A stretch of DNA of 41,904 bases from Solimonas sp. SE-A11. GTDB taxonomy: Bacteria; Pseudomonadota; Gammaproteobacteria; Nevskiales; Nevskiaceae. This document shows, one piece after another, positions 1-11,072 of the stretch; the stretch's first letter is position 1, and each line of letters starts with the position of its first letter. The stretch is taken from NCBI RefSeq assembly GCF_030345715.1, contig NZ_JAUASX010000030.1:1-41904 (forward strand), in the 5' to 3' direction. Made by a program: the position numbers and the translations under genes. The notes under the pieces were generated by a model. It was given only the letters and a program-made list of their open reading frames with translations, was not told the origin of the DNA and made no database searches.

Positions 1-3000
1 CGCAACTGGAAGACCTCCTACGACAAGCTGGGCAGGTTGGTTACGACCACCGATCCGCTGAACCAGGGGACGGTCACCGCCTACGACGCCTTCAGCCAGG
101 TGCTGACGCAGACGGACAAGCTGGGTCTCGTCACCCTTTACAGCTATGTCCTCGATAACCAGGGACGCCGCAAGGTCGAGACCACAACGCCCGAGGGAGT
201 GGTCACCAGCGTTACCTATGACGAATTCGGCAGTCGTCTGCGCGTCAGCCTGGACAACAACGGCGTTACGGAGGCCTCCGAGTGGCTCTATGACCAAGAC
301 GGTCGCTTGGTCAAGGAGACCGATGCCAATGGGTTCTTCTTCACCAGCGAATACAATGCCGCCGGTCAGCTGAGCCGCACTATCAACCAAGAAGATAGCG
401 TTACGCGCTATACGTACGATGCCGCCGGCCGCGTGCTTACGCGTACGGTCGACTTTGGCAGCGACAACAGCCCAGTTACAGGGCAGCCTCGCCTGAATCT
501 GAGCACCAGCTACGGCTACGACAGTTTCGGCGCGGCTATCCGGGTGACCGATACGGAAGGCGCGGTCACCGAAACGCTCTTCGATCGAAAAGGTCGCGTG
601 CAAGCTGTGGTCGTCGATACCACGCAGCGCCCGGGACAAAATGCTCCGCTCAAGCTCGCGACGGTCTATGAATACGACCTTGACGGGCGGACCCTCCGTC
701 TCAAGGAAGGCGTACAAGCAACCGGAGAGCCCGGCAGCCTGGCGGTGAGCGGCGCGGCAACGCGTACCACGCACTACGAATATGACAAGGCTGGTCGTCG
801 TGTCACGGAGATAGTCGATCCGGCTGGCGAGGCGTTGACCACCCGCTACGTCTACGACAAAAACGGCAACCTGGTTCGCAAACGCGACGCCAACCTCAAG
901 GATTGGGTCTACGTCTACGACGAACTCAATCGCGAGGCTTTCAGTGTAGATCCCAAGAACCAGGTAACAGCCAGGACTTATGACAAGGCCGGGCGCATGG
1001 TGAAGGAGGTGCGTTACCTCAACCCGCTCGCTGCCTCGGTTTCGGATCCTGACGGAATTTCAGGTGCTGCCCTGGGCCAGCTGCGCGCCGCCGTGGGCCA
1101 GCCTGGCTTTGCGGTGTCCAGCCGCGCCACGCGTTATGTCTATGATGCCGATGGCCGCCTCACCTATACGCTGGATGCGCTGGGCTACCTCGACGAAACC
1201 CGCTACGACAAGGCCGGCCGCGTTATCCAGACAGCTCGTCACGCGCTGCCGCTCAATCTTGCCGCGCTGCCCGATCTCCCGCAGCGTATCGACATCCAGA
1301 AACTACGCGCCACGGCTACCGCGGAGCTGCTCAACGCCAACTTCGACGCCGGCCCAACGGGCGTCAACATTCCCGCGAATCAGACAAGTCTCGTCCACGA
1401 TGCGGCCGGCGGCCGCCTGCGCCTGACCAGCACGGCTGGTAGCAGCATGGTGGCGGCGATCGGGACCAATCGCGCAACCGGGGCTAATACTTTCACCGTT
1501 CGCGGCGAGCTCCAGGTGGAGACCGTCGGCAACGGCCAGTATTTCTTTGGGGCGTACAACAACCAGGCAACAACCAGCGCCGCATACCGCCGTCATGGCG
1601 CCCTGATCGTCGGCAATAAGCTTTACAGTGCTCACTACGTAGGCAGCACGGCGCCGGTGCTGGTGGACCTGGGCATCACAGTTGTGGCCAACAAGGTCTA
1701 CACGATTGAAGTATCCGCCTACGCGCAGGGCAGCCAACTATACGTGTATGACGGCGGCAATCTTATCGCCACAGACGTCGCGCAGGGTGGCTGGAGCACT
1801 ATCCGCAGCTATATCGAGGTCGCCGGACCTGCGGGTGCCACTGGCGAGTTGGCCTATGTCGATAATGTCAAGGAAGTCCGCTACACCGCGCCAACCGCTG
1901 ATCAAGCCGACACGCGCCGCTCGAGATACATCTACGATGCCGCTGGGCGCCGCGTCTTCGAGATCGACGCCGGCGGTTACGTCAGCCGTTCTGCTTACGA
2001 CAAAGCTGGCCGTGTCATCGAGTCGACGCGCTATGCCAATAGCATCGACACCACGCAGCTTTCAGCCACCCCGACGGTGGCCGATGTCAACGCCAAGCTG
2101 CCGACGCTGGGGGCGGTCTGGACCCAGGATTTCTCCACCGACGCTTCGGGCCTGACGCTGCCGACTGAGAGCGGCTACATGCAGGTCGTTGGGGGCAAGC
2201 TCGAGGTTAAGAGCCGCAACGATGCTGCGGGGGCCATCTCCCCGGAGGCCACCGGCCAAATGCGGACTCTGCCCGTCGGCGGCGCAATCGTCTTCCGTTC
2301 CGAAGTGGACATCACCCCCACGGTCGAAGACCTGGAGGTCGGCATTGAGGACGGTTCCGGCGGTCGCACCACCGCATCGTTCTCATCGCAGCGGACCGTC
2401 TATGTCAAAGGTCCCGCGCTTGGCAACTCCGCATTCCTGGGAATATTGCCCAGTGACGGAACCTACGTTCTGGAATGGACGCTGAGTGCCAATCGCACCG
2501 TTCTGAGGATTTACAAGAAGGGCCAGACCGCCGAAGGGGGCTTCAGCTTCGAATTCGCTACGGCCTGGTCACAGGCGAGAACCGTCATCAAGACGGCGGG
2601 GCGCAATGGCGGCGGCGTGACCACCAGCACCACCATCGACAACCTGAGCGAGACGATCGGTTATGGGGAGCGCGGCCAGCGCACCGTCTACGACGGCGCT
2701 GGGCGCAAGGTCTACGACATTGACGCTTTGGGCCAAGTAACCGGATACCGCTACGACGCCGCCGGCAAGCTGCTCGAATCCATCGAATACGACCAGCCGC
2801 TCGACATCGGGGCGCTGGGCCAGACCACGCTGAACGCCAAGTGGGTGGCGGACCGCCTGCCGCCGACCGCGACGCTTTGGAGCCAGGACTTCGTTACGAA
2901 CACGCAGGGCCTGACCCTGCCAAGCCAGGCGGGTTACATCGCACGCGTCGGGCCTGGCATCCTGAGGGTGACCAGCAAAGCCAATGCCGGTGGCACCATC

Positions 3001-6000
3001 ACTCCCACCGCTCGCGGCGACCGCCTGTATGAGGTCAGCGGTGTTCCGCTGGTCTTCCGCAGCGAATTGACCCTGTCTTCCGTTACCACCGGGCGGCGCC
3101 TGGTGATTGGCGCCGAGAACGACGGTGTCGGAAATGCCTACCAGCGGCTTGGCGCGAGCTTCATCGACGGCAAGGTGTATGCGGACATCGCAGCGTCCAC
3201 TGGCCCCATCGAGCTGGGGGCCATTGACGCCGGCGCCACGTACATCGTCGAGGCAGAGATGGTCGGGCGTAGCAGCACGCTCTATGTCTACAAGAAGGGT
3301 ACCTCGCGCCAGAGCGGATACCGTTACACCTACGGCTTCATCTGGAACAAGGCTCGCAGCTTCGTCCAGGCTACCGGAGCGCCCAGCGCGCCGACTGCAA
3401 CCATTGATATCACGTCGATGTCCGAAGTCTATGACTTCGGCAGCCGCACTTCCTATGCCTACGATGGCGCTGGCCGCCTATCCAGCTCGACTGACGCGGA
3501 GGGCGGCACCGAGAGCTATGGCTATGACAACATTGGTAACCGAAAGACGCTGATCAACAAGACCGGCAACCAGAAACCCGCCGATTCGGCTTGGGTAACG
3601 GCGCACACCTGGCAGTACGAATACGATGGCGCCGGCCGCGTAGAACGCGAAATCGCGCCGTCGACCAAGATGGTCCTGCCGAGCGTCCCGGCCGGTGTCC
3701 CCTACGACTTTGTGCTGCCGGATCCTAGCCTCAAGGGTGCCCTGCGTTGGGGCCAGAACTTCGATAAGCCCGCGAGCACACTGCCCAGCGAAGGCCTGGA
3801 CACCTCCGGCAGCCTGAGTGTGGATTCGGCCGCCGGCCTGCTGATGTTCACCAACGCCAGTACTCGTGGCACCGTCACCGGCCAGCGCGTTTACACCACC
3901 AGCACTCTTGCTGCGGGCGAGTACGTCGTTTTCCGCAGCGAAGTCGAAATTCCGTCGATGCAGGCGCCAAGCGGTGACATTCGGGTGGGCGTGAGGGGCC
4001 AGACCGCTACATCGGGCATGCAGGCATCATTCGTGGGGCGCGATCTCTATGCGTACTACAATGGCGCCTCGACGTACCTCGGCACCGTCAATGACAGCGC
4101 CAATGACTGGGACGATCTCTACGGCTACGTAGTCGAGATCATGGCCGGTAAGAACGAAACGGTCATGTACGTTTACAGGAAGGGCTCCCTGCGCACGGAT
4201 GGCTTCGTCTACCGCCAGCAGGCCCGTATCGATGATGCCCGCTTCGAAGCTTCCGGCAAGGGCGGAAGCACCGCACTCGGCGCCGCCAGCGGCGTTCGCA
4301 ACATGGTGGAGTACAAGGCCAATGCAAGCTTGGGCGGCGACGCTCCGGCCAACGGCCTGATCGGAACCTACTACAACAACATCGAACTCACGGGGGCTTC
4401 GCAGACCCGAGTCGACTCGACCATCAACTTCAACTGGAACGGTGTGGAGCCACTTCCCGGCCTGGGTTCTACGGTCTACGGCGTGGACTGGAAGGGCGGC
4501 ATTGAGGTCGACGTCAGCGGTTTCTACATCTTCTCGGTGCGAGCCGACGACGGCTACTCGCTCTGGGTCGATGGCCAGCAGCTCGGCGTGAGCTGGGACG
4601 ACGACCACGGTACTTCCGAGCGCCGTGACGGCATCGAGTTGGAAGCGGGACGTCGCTATACCATCCAGTTGCGGTACTTCCAGAACACCGGCAACGCCAA
4701 TGTCTGGCTCAAGTGGCTGCGGCCGGGTACCACGGCGTACGAGTTCGTTCCCACTGCCTCCCTGTTCCAGTCGGATGAGCGCTATGCCTATGTGACCCCA
4801 CAGCTCGTTTCCGCAGAACCCACGCCCGAGGAACGGGCGCTGGTCACCGAATACGAGCATGACGGCCTCGGCAACCTGCGCAAGCGCACCGAGGCAAAGG
4901 GCACCGTCCAGCAGCGCGTAACGGAGTATGTCTACGACGCTCTCGGTCGACAGACCGAGACGCGCTACGACGCGATGGTTTACGACGACGTCACTGACGT
5001 TGATGGAAGCTCCAAGCTGCGCACGGAGACGCTGAAGAGCCTGGCTTCGCAGGTCACCTACAACGCCTACGGCGAGGCCGTCTCCAACCTTGATGTGGGC
5101 GGCGCGCGCAGCGATAAGGTCTACGACGCGCTGGGGCGCCTGAAGTACGAGATCGACGCACGGCGATACGTCACCGAGTACTCTTACAACGCCTTCGGCG
5201 ATCAGACGGTGGTGAAGCGCTACGCAAGTCCGGTAACCCTGCCACAGGCCACGAGCTATACCGAGCAGGACATCTCCGGCGCACTCCAGGCGACGCCGAC
5301 CGAAGACCGCACCGTCACCACCACCTACGACCGACTCGGACAATCCAAGAAGGTGGAGCAGTCGTCGGTCTACACCTACTACACCTCGGGTGCGGCGGGA
5401 CAGCAGTTCTTCAGCGCTGCCCCCACCGTCGTACGCGACTACGACGCCTTCGGCGCGGTGATTCGCGAGGGCCAGCTGCAGAGCAGCCAAGGTACGCCCA
5501 GCTGGGCCGAGACCTTCCACTACTACGATCGGGGTGGCCGCAAGACGGCCCAGATCGACTCCGGTGGCTATCTCACCGAGTGGACCTACGAGAATCGCGG
5601 CGCGGTGCAGTACAGCCTCGAGTATGCAACCTCGGCGACCGGCTACAGCGCCGCGGGTTATACCCGCCCGCCAAGGGACGCTGGGAATTCCTACGACGGC
5701 TATGTTGCCCCGGCCGAAGCGCAATCGAACATGCGTGACTACGACCATACGGTGCTGACCAAGCAGCGTTATGACGCCGATCGCCGCTATGTCGTCGAGA
5801 AGGACCGTTTGGGCCGCGATATCCGGCAGGCGCAGCTCGGTGTGGAGTACTACGACTTCGCCGTTCAGGGCACAGATTTCCTTGACTTCAAGCTGAGGAA
5901 GAGCGACCTGGCCAGCACCACGACCTATGATGCCGTGGGCAACGCTATCAGCGCCACGGATGCTCAGGGGGCAATCAGCTATAACTACTACGATGCACTC

Positions 6001-9000
6001 GGACGGCGCATTGCTTCCGTCGGCGCTGCACGCCCCACCGACGGTGCTCCTGCGAACTTCCGCCCCCTGGCTGAGTATCAGTACGATGCCCAGGGTAACG
6101 TGGTGCAGGAGACTCGCCGCATCTACGGCGCCACCACAGCCGATAATGCCGGCTTTACCACCACGCGCTTCCCGGATAGTGATCCCACGGCCTTCAAGCG
6201 CTACGATACCTGGGGGCGGTTGATCCAGGAAACGGACGCCGTCGGCAACAAGACCTTCTTCAGCTACGACGCTTACGGAAACATTCGCAAGACTTGGACG
6301 CCATTTACCACCGCAATCGGCGAAGAGCGTTTGAGTGCCACCGTTTACAAGTACGATGCCGCCGGCCAGACGATAGAAGAAAAGCAGATTGACGGCTACG
6401 CCAAGCCGGACTGGACGATCGAGCAGACCGACTACAACGCCTTTGGGCAGGAAAGTGCCAAGGGCATCGTCGGTTGGGGAACGGGACGGCAGGAGTCTTA
6501 TGCATACGATCAGGCGGGCCGCGCCTGGAAGGTGACCGACGCGAACGGCGTCACTCACATCTACGCCTATGACCTGCAGGGACGGATGACGGCGGAATAC
6601 AAGAGCGACACTGCCAACATCATCAATGCCACCTCCGTGCAGTCGGCGCATACGCTCTCCAACACGGCATCCAAGCGCATCCAGAAAATCGAGAACTTCT
6701 ATGACAGCCTCGGCCGTCTGGTCCAGCAGCAGCAACCGTCCTTCGACGTCGGCAACTCGCTGAACGATACCGTCGTCTACAAGACCCCGATAGTCTTCCA
6801 GCGCTTCGACCGCTGGGGCAACGTAGTCTGGAGCAAGGGCGTGGGCGGCACCAGCACGACCGATACTGAAGGCCTCGAGCAGGCGATGGATTACGACTCG
6901 CGCAACCGGATGATCCGATCGCGCAATCTGACCAGCACGCCGAACATGGACGAGCGCGGCAATATGCTGGGGTCGAGTGTCAAGGCTGTCTCCTACTACA
7001 GCTACGACAACATGGGCCGGCAGATCTCGACCGTAGACGCTCGTGGCTATGTCAACGCTAAGACCTACAATGCCGTCGGACAGGTGATCTACGATCTGGC
7101 AGCCGACGGCGGGTCGATCTTCCATGGGTACGATCGCTTTGGCCGAGAGACGGTGCGTCAGGACGCGATGGGGCGCGGCTCATACTTCGAGTATGACGCC
7201 GCCGATCGTATGACGGCCAACGTCACCGGTCTGGGCCTCAACTCCATGCGCACCGAGTACGACTATGACGCCAATGGCAATCGTAGCGTCGAACGTACGC
7301 TCTTGGGCTGGACGTACGGCAAGCCGATCTATGCCACCCACAGGATGGTGATGGACGGACGCGGACGCGTCAGGATGGATATCAACGCCAGCGACGTCGT
7401 CGTCTACACCGGGTACTACTCCAACGGCAAGAAGGCCTATCAGTTCGACGAGGCCAGCATGCAGATGACTTGGTCCTACGACCAGTACGGCCGCATGACC
7501 GATCACCGCAACATTGCCGGAAATACCTTCGGCTACACCTACGACAATCTGGGCCAGCTGAAGACGCAGAAGACCACCTCCAACGGTGGGTTCAAGCAAG
7601 ATCTCACCTATACATATGACCAGGCCGGGCATCAGACCGGCATCACTGACGCCAAGAACCCGACGATCGAGACGATCACCTACCGCTATAACATTCGCGG
7701 CCAGCGCGTGCGCGAATTAGAGATTGTGGGTGCCACGGAATCGCGCCGCGCGCAGATCGACTACGACGCTCTGGGGCGCATGTCGGGCATGGACGAATAC
7801 CGTGGCGGCACCCTGCGGTTGTCCCAGGACTACAGCTACGATTTGTCGAACAACAAGAAGCGCCAACAGACGAACTGGGTTGACTACGTCGGCTCCAAGT
7901 CAGCCGACTACTACTACTCCTACGATGCGATGAACCGCATCCTGGTGAGCCAGGGCGTGAAGAGTGCGACCGGCACACCGATCGACATCAGCACGACGCA
8001 AGGCATTGGTCTGGGATACGACCTGGCGGGCAACCGCACAATGGAGCGCGGCTACGAGAACCCCACCACCTTTGCGGTTCGCGCCTATGCCTACGACGAT
8101 TTCAATCACCTGACGCAGATCACGCGCAACAGCGTGATGGAACACAAGCGCCAATATGACCTGGCAGGCCGCGTCATTTGGTCGGAGGACTACAAAAACG
8201 GTGCCCGTGACCGTGTCCGCCAAAATGACTACTACCTGGACGGCCGTACGCGCATCCAGCGCAACATGAGGGGCGACCTGCGGTTCCTGCAGATCCTGCG
8301 CTACGATCATGTCGCCGCGGACGGTGGCCTCAACAGCTACGACAATGCCGGCAACCTGCTGCGCTACACCCTCGAGAACTGGGAGGGGTCCTACTACCTC
8401 AACACCTACAGCATCGGCTACCTCGGCCGCGAGACTTACCTCAAGAGCACTGAGACGGTCGTCAACAGCGGTGGCTCCACAACCACGACGCTGACCTACG
8501 ACGGCAACAGCACCCTCATCGCGGTGGACGACTCACGGGTCAATGCCAACGACCGCACGTTTACCGTCAATGCCGCTGGCCAGACCCTGCACAAAAACCA
8601 GGGCAACGACAGCGCATTCTATTTCTACGCTAACGGCGAGCAGAAGGGCTGGTTCGAGAAGGGCGGCGAGCACGACTTTGACTACAACTACGAGCCCATC
8701 AGCGCGCAGTACCCCGGCCTCGCGCCGAGTAGCTACGTCACCATGGATGGCGACACGCCCACCAGCGTGGCGCAGGCCGTGTTCGGCGACGCCAGGCTTT
8801 GGTACCTGATCGCGGACGCCAACGGCCTCAGCCAGAACGAGACCCTGACCGCGGGCCGCACGCTGACGATCCCCAACCTTGTGGATAACGTCCACAATAC
8901 CTCGGACACCTTCAAGCCCATTGACCCGGGCAAGATCGTGGGCGACACCACGCCCGCCACTCCGCCGCCGAAGCCCAAGGGCAAGAAGTGCGGGGGGCTA

Positions 9001-11070
9001 CTCACGGTCCTTGTCATCATCGTTGCCGTGGTGGTGACGGTCTATACGGCAGGTGCGGCCGCGGGTGTGTTTGCCTCTGCTGGTAGCGTTGCCGCCGGCA
9101 CTGGGGCCGCGACTTTGGGGGGAGCTGTACTCAGCGGCACTGCGGTGGCGGGTCTTTCTACGGGCGCTGCTTTGGGTGCTGCTGCGATCGGTGGGGCAGT
9201 GGGTTCCATTGCCAGCCAGCTCGCTGGCATGGCACTGGGCGTCCAGGACGGTTTCTCGTGGCGCAGTGTTGCCTTGGGCGGGCTGACGGCTGCCGCGGGT
9301 GCTGGACTGGGCGCGGGGCTGAATGCGATAGGCAATGCCGGCACTTCATTCAGCTGGCTAAAGGTCGCCAAGGAAGGCATGACTTGGCAGCGTGGCCTGT
9401 TGCAAGGTGCCCTGAATTCCGCGGCCAACCAAGGGATTGGCATCGCCATGGGCATGCAGGACCACTTCTCTTGGAACCAGGTAGCCTCGGCGGCCGTGAT
9501 GGGGGGCTTCGGCAACACCGGGGCCTATAAGGATGGTTCGGGCATGCTGGCGGGTGCCTTCGGTCAAAAGGCGTGGGGCAAAATTGCGGCTGAAACTTTA
9601 AACCGCACCCTGACTGGTGCGGGTGGCCGATTGATTGAGATCGCCTTGCAAGGGGGAGGCAAGGTCGACATCAAGCAGATTGCGGCGGATGCGTTCGGCA
9701 ACGCGCTTGGCAATGCTGTCGTTGGAGAGATGCAACGCTCCGACGCCCAGCGTATGGCAGCGAGAGAGGAGCAGAAGACCCGGTTGCGGGCACTGGATGC
9801 TCTAGCCGAGCAGAGGAAGCTTTCACCTGAGGCATATGCCAAGGCTAAGCTTGCAATCGAGACTGGCCAGTTCTCCTCCTTCCAAAGCGTCGACAATCTA
9901 GGTGGCGATGGAGCCTTCAATAAGGAGACAGGCCAACGCTTCGTCGATAGTGAACTGCTTGCGGCCGCTCGCGCTGGTGATCCAATGGCTCAGGCGAAAC
10001 TGCATAGCGTCGCCCTAGAGGAAACAGGCCATCAGGTTGCCTCCATTGTGGAGCGCGAACTGGGCATCACCGACTTTTCCGGAGATGAGGGAGCGGAAAT
10101 CGCCGCGGCGCTCATGACTGAGAACCTGCTCAGCGCCAAGAATGCAGGTATCGGCAGCATCGGATTCTCTCTGAACGTGGATGGCAATGTCGGACAGTTC
10201 GAGTACGGCCTGGGACACGGCACGCTGGCAGCACTGGAACTGTTCTCACGCATGGAGGACGACGTTCAGGCTGGAGGCCTCGAATACTCTGGCGGCAAGT
10301 TCAAGAAGATTTTGGGAGACGCGGCCGAAGGTTTGGGGAAGATTGCCAAGGCTACTGAGATTAAACCTCTGGTTGCCCTCAAGAATGGCGTGAAGGGCCA
10401 GTTGGACGACCTGGGTGCATACGCCGCGCGCACGGATAATGAAGTGCTACTGCATGTCGGCGGCGTGTTGTATGGAATGTCGGAGGCGTTGCTACCTGAG
10501 GGATTGCTTGACTTCGTTCCTGGTGGTAAGGCAACCAAGGTTGGAAAGTTATCCAAGGTGGCTGGCGGGGCGGATGAAGCAGCTCAAGCTGGGCGCGCCG
10601 CGGAGCGCAGCGACGACGTATATGATGCGCGCAGCATTGGTGACGCGTTGGAGGCAAAATATCCAGGTCAAGTAAGTTCGCGCACGTTGCCCTCTATAAC
10701 AGAGAAAAACGTCGCATTGGCTGGAAAAAGACATCCAGTGACCAAGATTGTATTCGATGAGAGAGGGTTCCCTATCTTTGACGATGTCTCCGCCTTTGAC
10801 ACGCGCATTGCAAAAAAATACTTCTCCGTCGACGATAGCGCGGCGCATATGCGTGCCGCCACGAGGGATCTGCGGGGCGCCCTCGCACGCGGAGAGGTGG
10901 ATTCAGCTGGATACAATGCACAGCAACTCAGAGCCATTCAGGGCGGAAAAGCGAACATTCCTGGCCTTACTTGGCACCACCATCAAGATTTAGGGCGTAT
11001 GCAGTTGGTTCCTACGAAAATACACGAAAAAACTGGCCATGTTGGTGGCCACGAAATGTGGTTTAGGTGA
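1..11070 (+). CDS. Giant LysM/YD-repeat polymorphic toxin with C-terminal WHH nuclease tip (5' partial)
   Basis: The frame is already open at base 1, so the N-terminus lies outside the window; about 3,689 residues are visible. YD-type repeats (YDxxGR, YDAAGR and similar) recur from the first bases to about 8500, as in RHS/YD shells that encapsulate a toxin. Four related beta-rich inserts sit at about 1333-1890, 2113-2670, 2869-3435 and 3739-4320, and a PA14-like domain at about 4351-4770 (GTYYNN, ADDGYSLWVDG). A LysM-like domain covers about 8731-8880, followed by a proline/lysine linker and a long Gly/Ala-rich hydrophobic stretch at about 8992-9340. The last ~150 residues form the tip: W-H-H-H at 10972-10983, then MQLVP and HVGGHEMW, as in the HNH/ENDO VII-superfamily WHH nucleases. 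The canonical Rhs PxxxxDPxGL cleavage motif was not seen. It would be a contact-dependent DNase-type toxin; the export route is not shown by the sequence. Confidence 0.9.
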   Translation, partial: RNWKTSYDKLGRLVTTTDPLNQGTVTAYDAFSQVLTQTDKLGLVTLYSYVLDNQGRRKVETTTPEGVVTSVTYDEFGSRLRVSLDNNGVTEASEWLYDQDGRLVKETDANGFFFTSEYNAAGQLSRTINQEDSVTRYTYDAAGRVLTRTVDFGSDNSPVTGQPRLNLSTSYGYDSFGAAIRVTDTEGAVTETLFDRKGRVQAVVVDTTQRPGQNAPLKLATVYEYDLDGRTLRLKEGVQATGEPGSLAVSGAATRTTHYEYDKAGRRVTEIVDPAGEALTTRYVYDKNGNLVRKRDANLKDWVYVYDELNREAFSVDPKNQVTARTYDKAGRMVKEVRYLNPLAASVSDPDGISGAALGQLRAAVGQPGFAVSSRATRYVYDADGRLTYTLDALGYLDETRYDKAGRVIQTARHALPLNLAALPDLPQRIDIQKLRATATAELLNANFDAGPTGVNIPANQTSLVHDAAGGRLRLTSTAGSSMVAAIGTNRATGANTFTVRGELQVETVGNGQYFFGAYNNQATTSAAYRRHGALIVGNKLYSAHYVGSTAPVLVDLGITVVANKVYTIEVSAYAQGSQLYVYDGGNLIATDVAQGGWSTIRSYIEVAGPAGATGELAYVDNVKEVRYTAPTADQADTRRSRYIYDAAGRRVFEIDAGGYVSRSAYDKAGRVIESTRYANSIDTTQLSATPTVADVNAKLPTLGAVWTQDFSTDASGLTLPTESGYMQVVGGKLEVKSRNDAAGAISPEATGQMRTLPVGGAIVFRSEVDITPTVEDLEVGIEDGSGGRTTASFSSQRTVYVKGPALGNSAFLGILPSDGTYVLEWTLSANRTVLRIYKKGQTAEGGFSFEFATAWSQARTVIKTAGRNGGGVTTSTTIDNLSETIGYGERGQRTVYDGAGRKVYDIDALGQVTGYRYDAAGKLLESIEYDQPLDIGALGQTTLNAKWVADRLPPTATLWSQDFVTNTQGLTLPSQAGYIARVGPGILRVTSKANAGGTITPTARGDRLYEVSGVPLVFRSELTLSSVTTGRRLVIGAENDGVGNAYQRLGASFIDGKVYADIAASTGPIELGAIDAGATYIVEAEMVGRSSTLYVYKKGTSRQSGYRYTYGFIWNKARSFVQATGAPSAPTATIDITSMSEVYDFGSRTSYAYDGAGRLSSSTDAEGGTESYGYDNIGNRKTLINKTGNQKPADSAWVTAHTWQYEYDGAGRVEREIAPSTKMVLPSVPAGVPYDFVLPDPSLKGALRWGQNFDKPASTLPSEGLDTSGSLSVDSAAGLLMFTNASTRGTVTGQRVYTTSTLAAGEYVVFRSEVEIPSMQAPSGDIRVGVRGQTATSGMQASFVGRDLYAYYNGASTYLGTVNDSANDWDDLYGYVVEIMAGKNETVMYVYRKGSLRTDGFVYRQQARIDDARFEASGKGGSTALGAASGVRNMVEYKANASLGGDAPANGLIGTYYNNIELTGASQTRVDSTINFNWNGVEPLPGLGSTVYGVDWKGGIEVDVSGFYIFSVRADDGYSLWVDGQQLGVSWDDDHGTSERRDGIELEAGRRYTIQLRYFQNTGNANVWLKWLRPGTTAYEFVPTASLFQSDERYAYVTPQLVSAEPTPEERALVTEYEHDGLGNLRKRTEAKGTVQQRVTEYVYDALGRQTETRYDAMVYDDVTDVDGSSKLRTETLKSLASQVTYNAYGEAVSNLDVGGARSDKVYDALGRLKYEIDARRYVTEYSYNAFGDQTVVKRYASPVTLPQATSYTEQDISGALQATPTEDRTVTTTYDRLGQSKKVEQSSVYTYYTSGAAGQQFFSAAPTVVRDYDAFGAVIREGQLQSSQGTPSWAETFHYYDRGGRKTAQIDSGGYLTEWTYENRGAVQYSLEYATSATGYSAAGYTRPPRDAGNSYDGYVAPAEAQSNMRDYDHTVLTKQRYDADRRYVVEKDRLGRDIRQAQLGVEYYDFAVQGTDFLDFKLRKSDLASTTTYDAVGNAISATDAQGAISYNYYDALGRRIASVGAARPTDGAPANFRPLAEYQYDAQGNVVQETRRIYGATTADNAGFTTTRFPDSDPTAFKRYDTWGRLIQETDAVGNKTFFSYDAYGNIRKTWTPFTTAIGEERLSATVYKYDAAGQTIEEKQIDGYAKPDWTIEQTDYNAFGQESAKGIVGWGTGRQESYAYDQAGRAWKVTDANGVTHIYAYDLQGRMTAEYKSDTANIINATSVQSAHTLSNTASKRIQKIENFYDSLGRLVQQQQPSFDVGNSLNDTVVYKTPIVFQRFDRWGNVVWSKGVGGTSTTDTEGLEQAMDYDSRNRMIRSRNLTSTPNMDERGNMLGSSVKAVSYYSYDNMGRQISTVDARGYVNAKTYNAVGQVIYDLAADGGSIFHGYDRFGRETVRQDAMGRGSYFEYDAADRMTANVTGLGLNSMRTEYDYDANGNRSVERTLLGWTYGKPIYATHRMVMDGRGRVRMDINASDVVVYTGYYSNGKKAYQFDEASMQMTWSYDQYGRMTDHRNIAGNTFGYTYDNLGQLKTQKTTSNGGFKQDLTYTYDQAGHQTGITDAKNPTIETITYRYNIRGQRVRELEIVGATESRRAQIDYDALGRMSGMDEYRGGTLRLSQDYSYDLSNNKKRQQTNWVDYVGSKSADYYYSYDAMNRILVSQGVKSATGTPIDISTTQGIGLGYDLAGNRTMERGYENPTTFAVRAYAYDDFNHLTQITRNSVMEHKRQYDLAGRVIWSEDYKNGARDRVRQNDYYLDGRTRIQRNMRGDLRFLQILRYDHVAADGGLNSYDNAGNLLRYTLENWEGSYYLNTYSIGYLGRETYLKSTETVVNSGGSTTTTLTYDGNSTLIAVDDSRVNANDRTFTVNAAGQTLHKNQGNDSAFYFYANGEQKGWFEKGGEHDFDYNYEPISAQYPGLAPSSYVTMDGDTPTSVAQAVFGDARLWYLIADANGLSQNETLTAGRTLTIPNLVDNVHNTSDTFKPIDPGKIVGDTTPATPPPKPKGKKCGGLLTVLVIIVAVVVTVYTAGAAAGVFASAGSVAAGTGAATLGGAVLSGTAVAGLSTGAALGAAAIGGAVGSIASQLAGMALGVQDGFSWRSVALGGLTAAAGAGLGAGLNAIGNAGTSFSWLKVAKEGMTWQRGLLQGALNSAANQGIGIAMGMQDHFSWNQVASAAVMGGFGNTGAYKDGSGMLAGAFGQKAWGKIAAETLNRTLTGAGGRLIEIALQGGGKVDIKQIAADAFGNALGNAVVGEMQRSDAQRMAAREEQKTRLRALDALAEQRKLSPEAYAKAKLAIETGQFSSFQSVDNLGGDGAFNKETGQRFVDSELLAAARAGDPMAQAKLHSVALEETGHQVASIVERELGITDFSGDEGAEIAAALMTENLLSAKNAGIGSIGFSLNVDGNVGQFEYGLGHGTLAALELFSRMEDDVQAGGLEYSGGKFKKILGDAAEGLGKIAKATEIKPLVALKNGVKGQLDDLGAYAARTDNEVLLHVGGVLYGMSEALLPEGLLDFVPGGKATKVGKLSKVAGGADEAAQAGRAAERSDDVYDARSIGDALEAKYPGQVSSRTLPSITEKNVALAGKRHPVTKIVFDERGFPIFDDVSAFDTRIAKKYFSVDDSAAHMRAATRDLRGALARGEVDSAGYNAQQLRAIQGGKANIPGLTWHHHQDLGRMQLVPTKIHEKTGHVGGHEMWFR

Positions 11071-11072
11071 AA

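Noticed and set aside
4027-7125. 1,032-codon open frame antisense to the YD toxin
   Set aside because: Composition (Val/Ala/Gly/Arg-rich, no domain pattern) is what the reverse strand of GC-rich YD codons gives; the plus strand is unmistakably coding.
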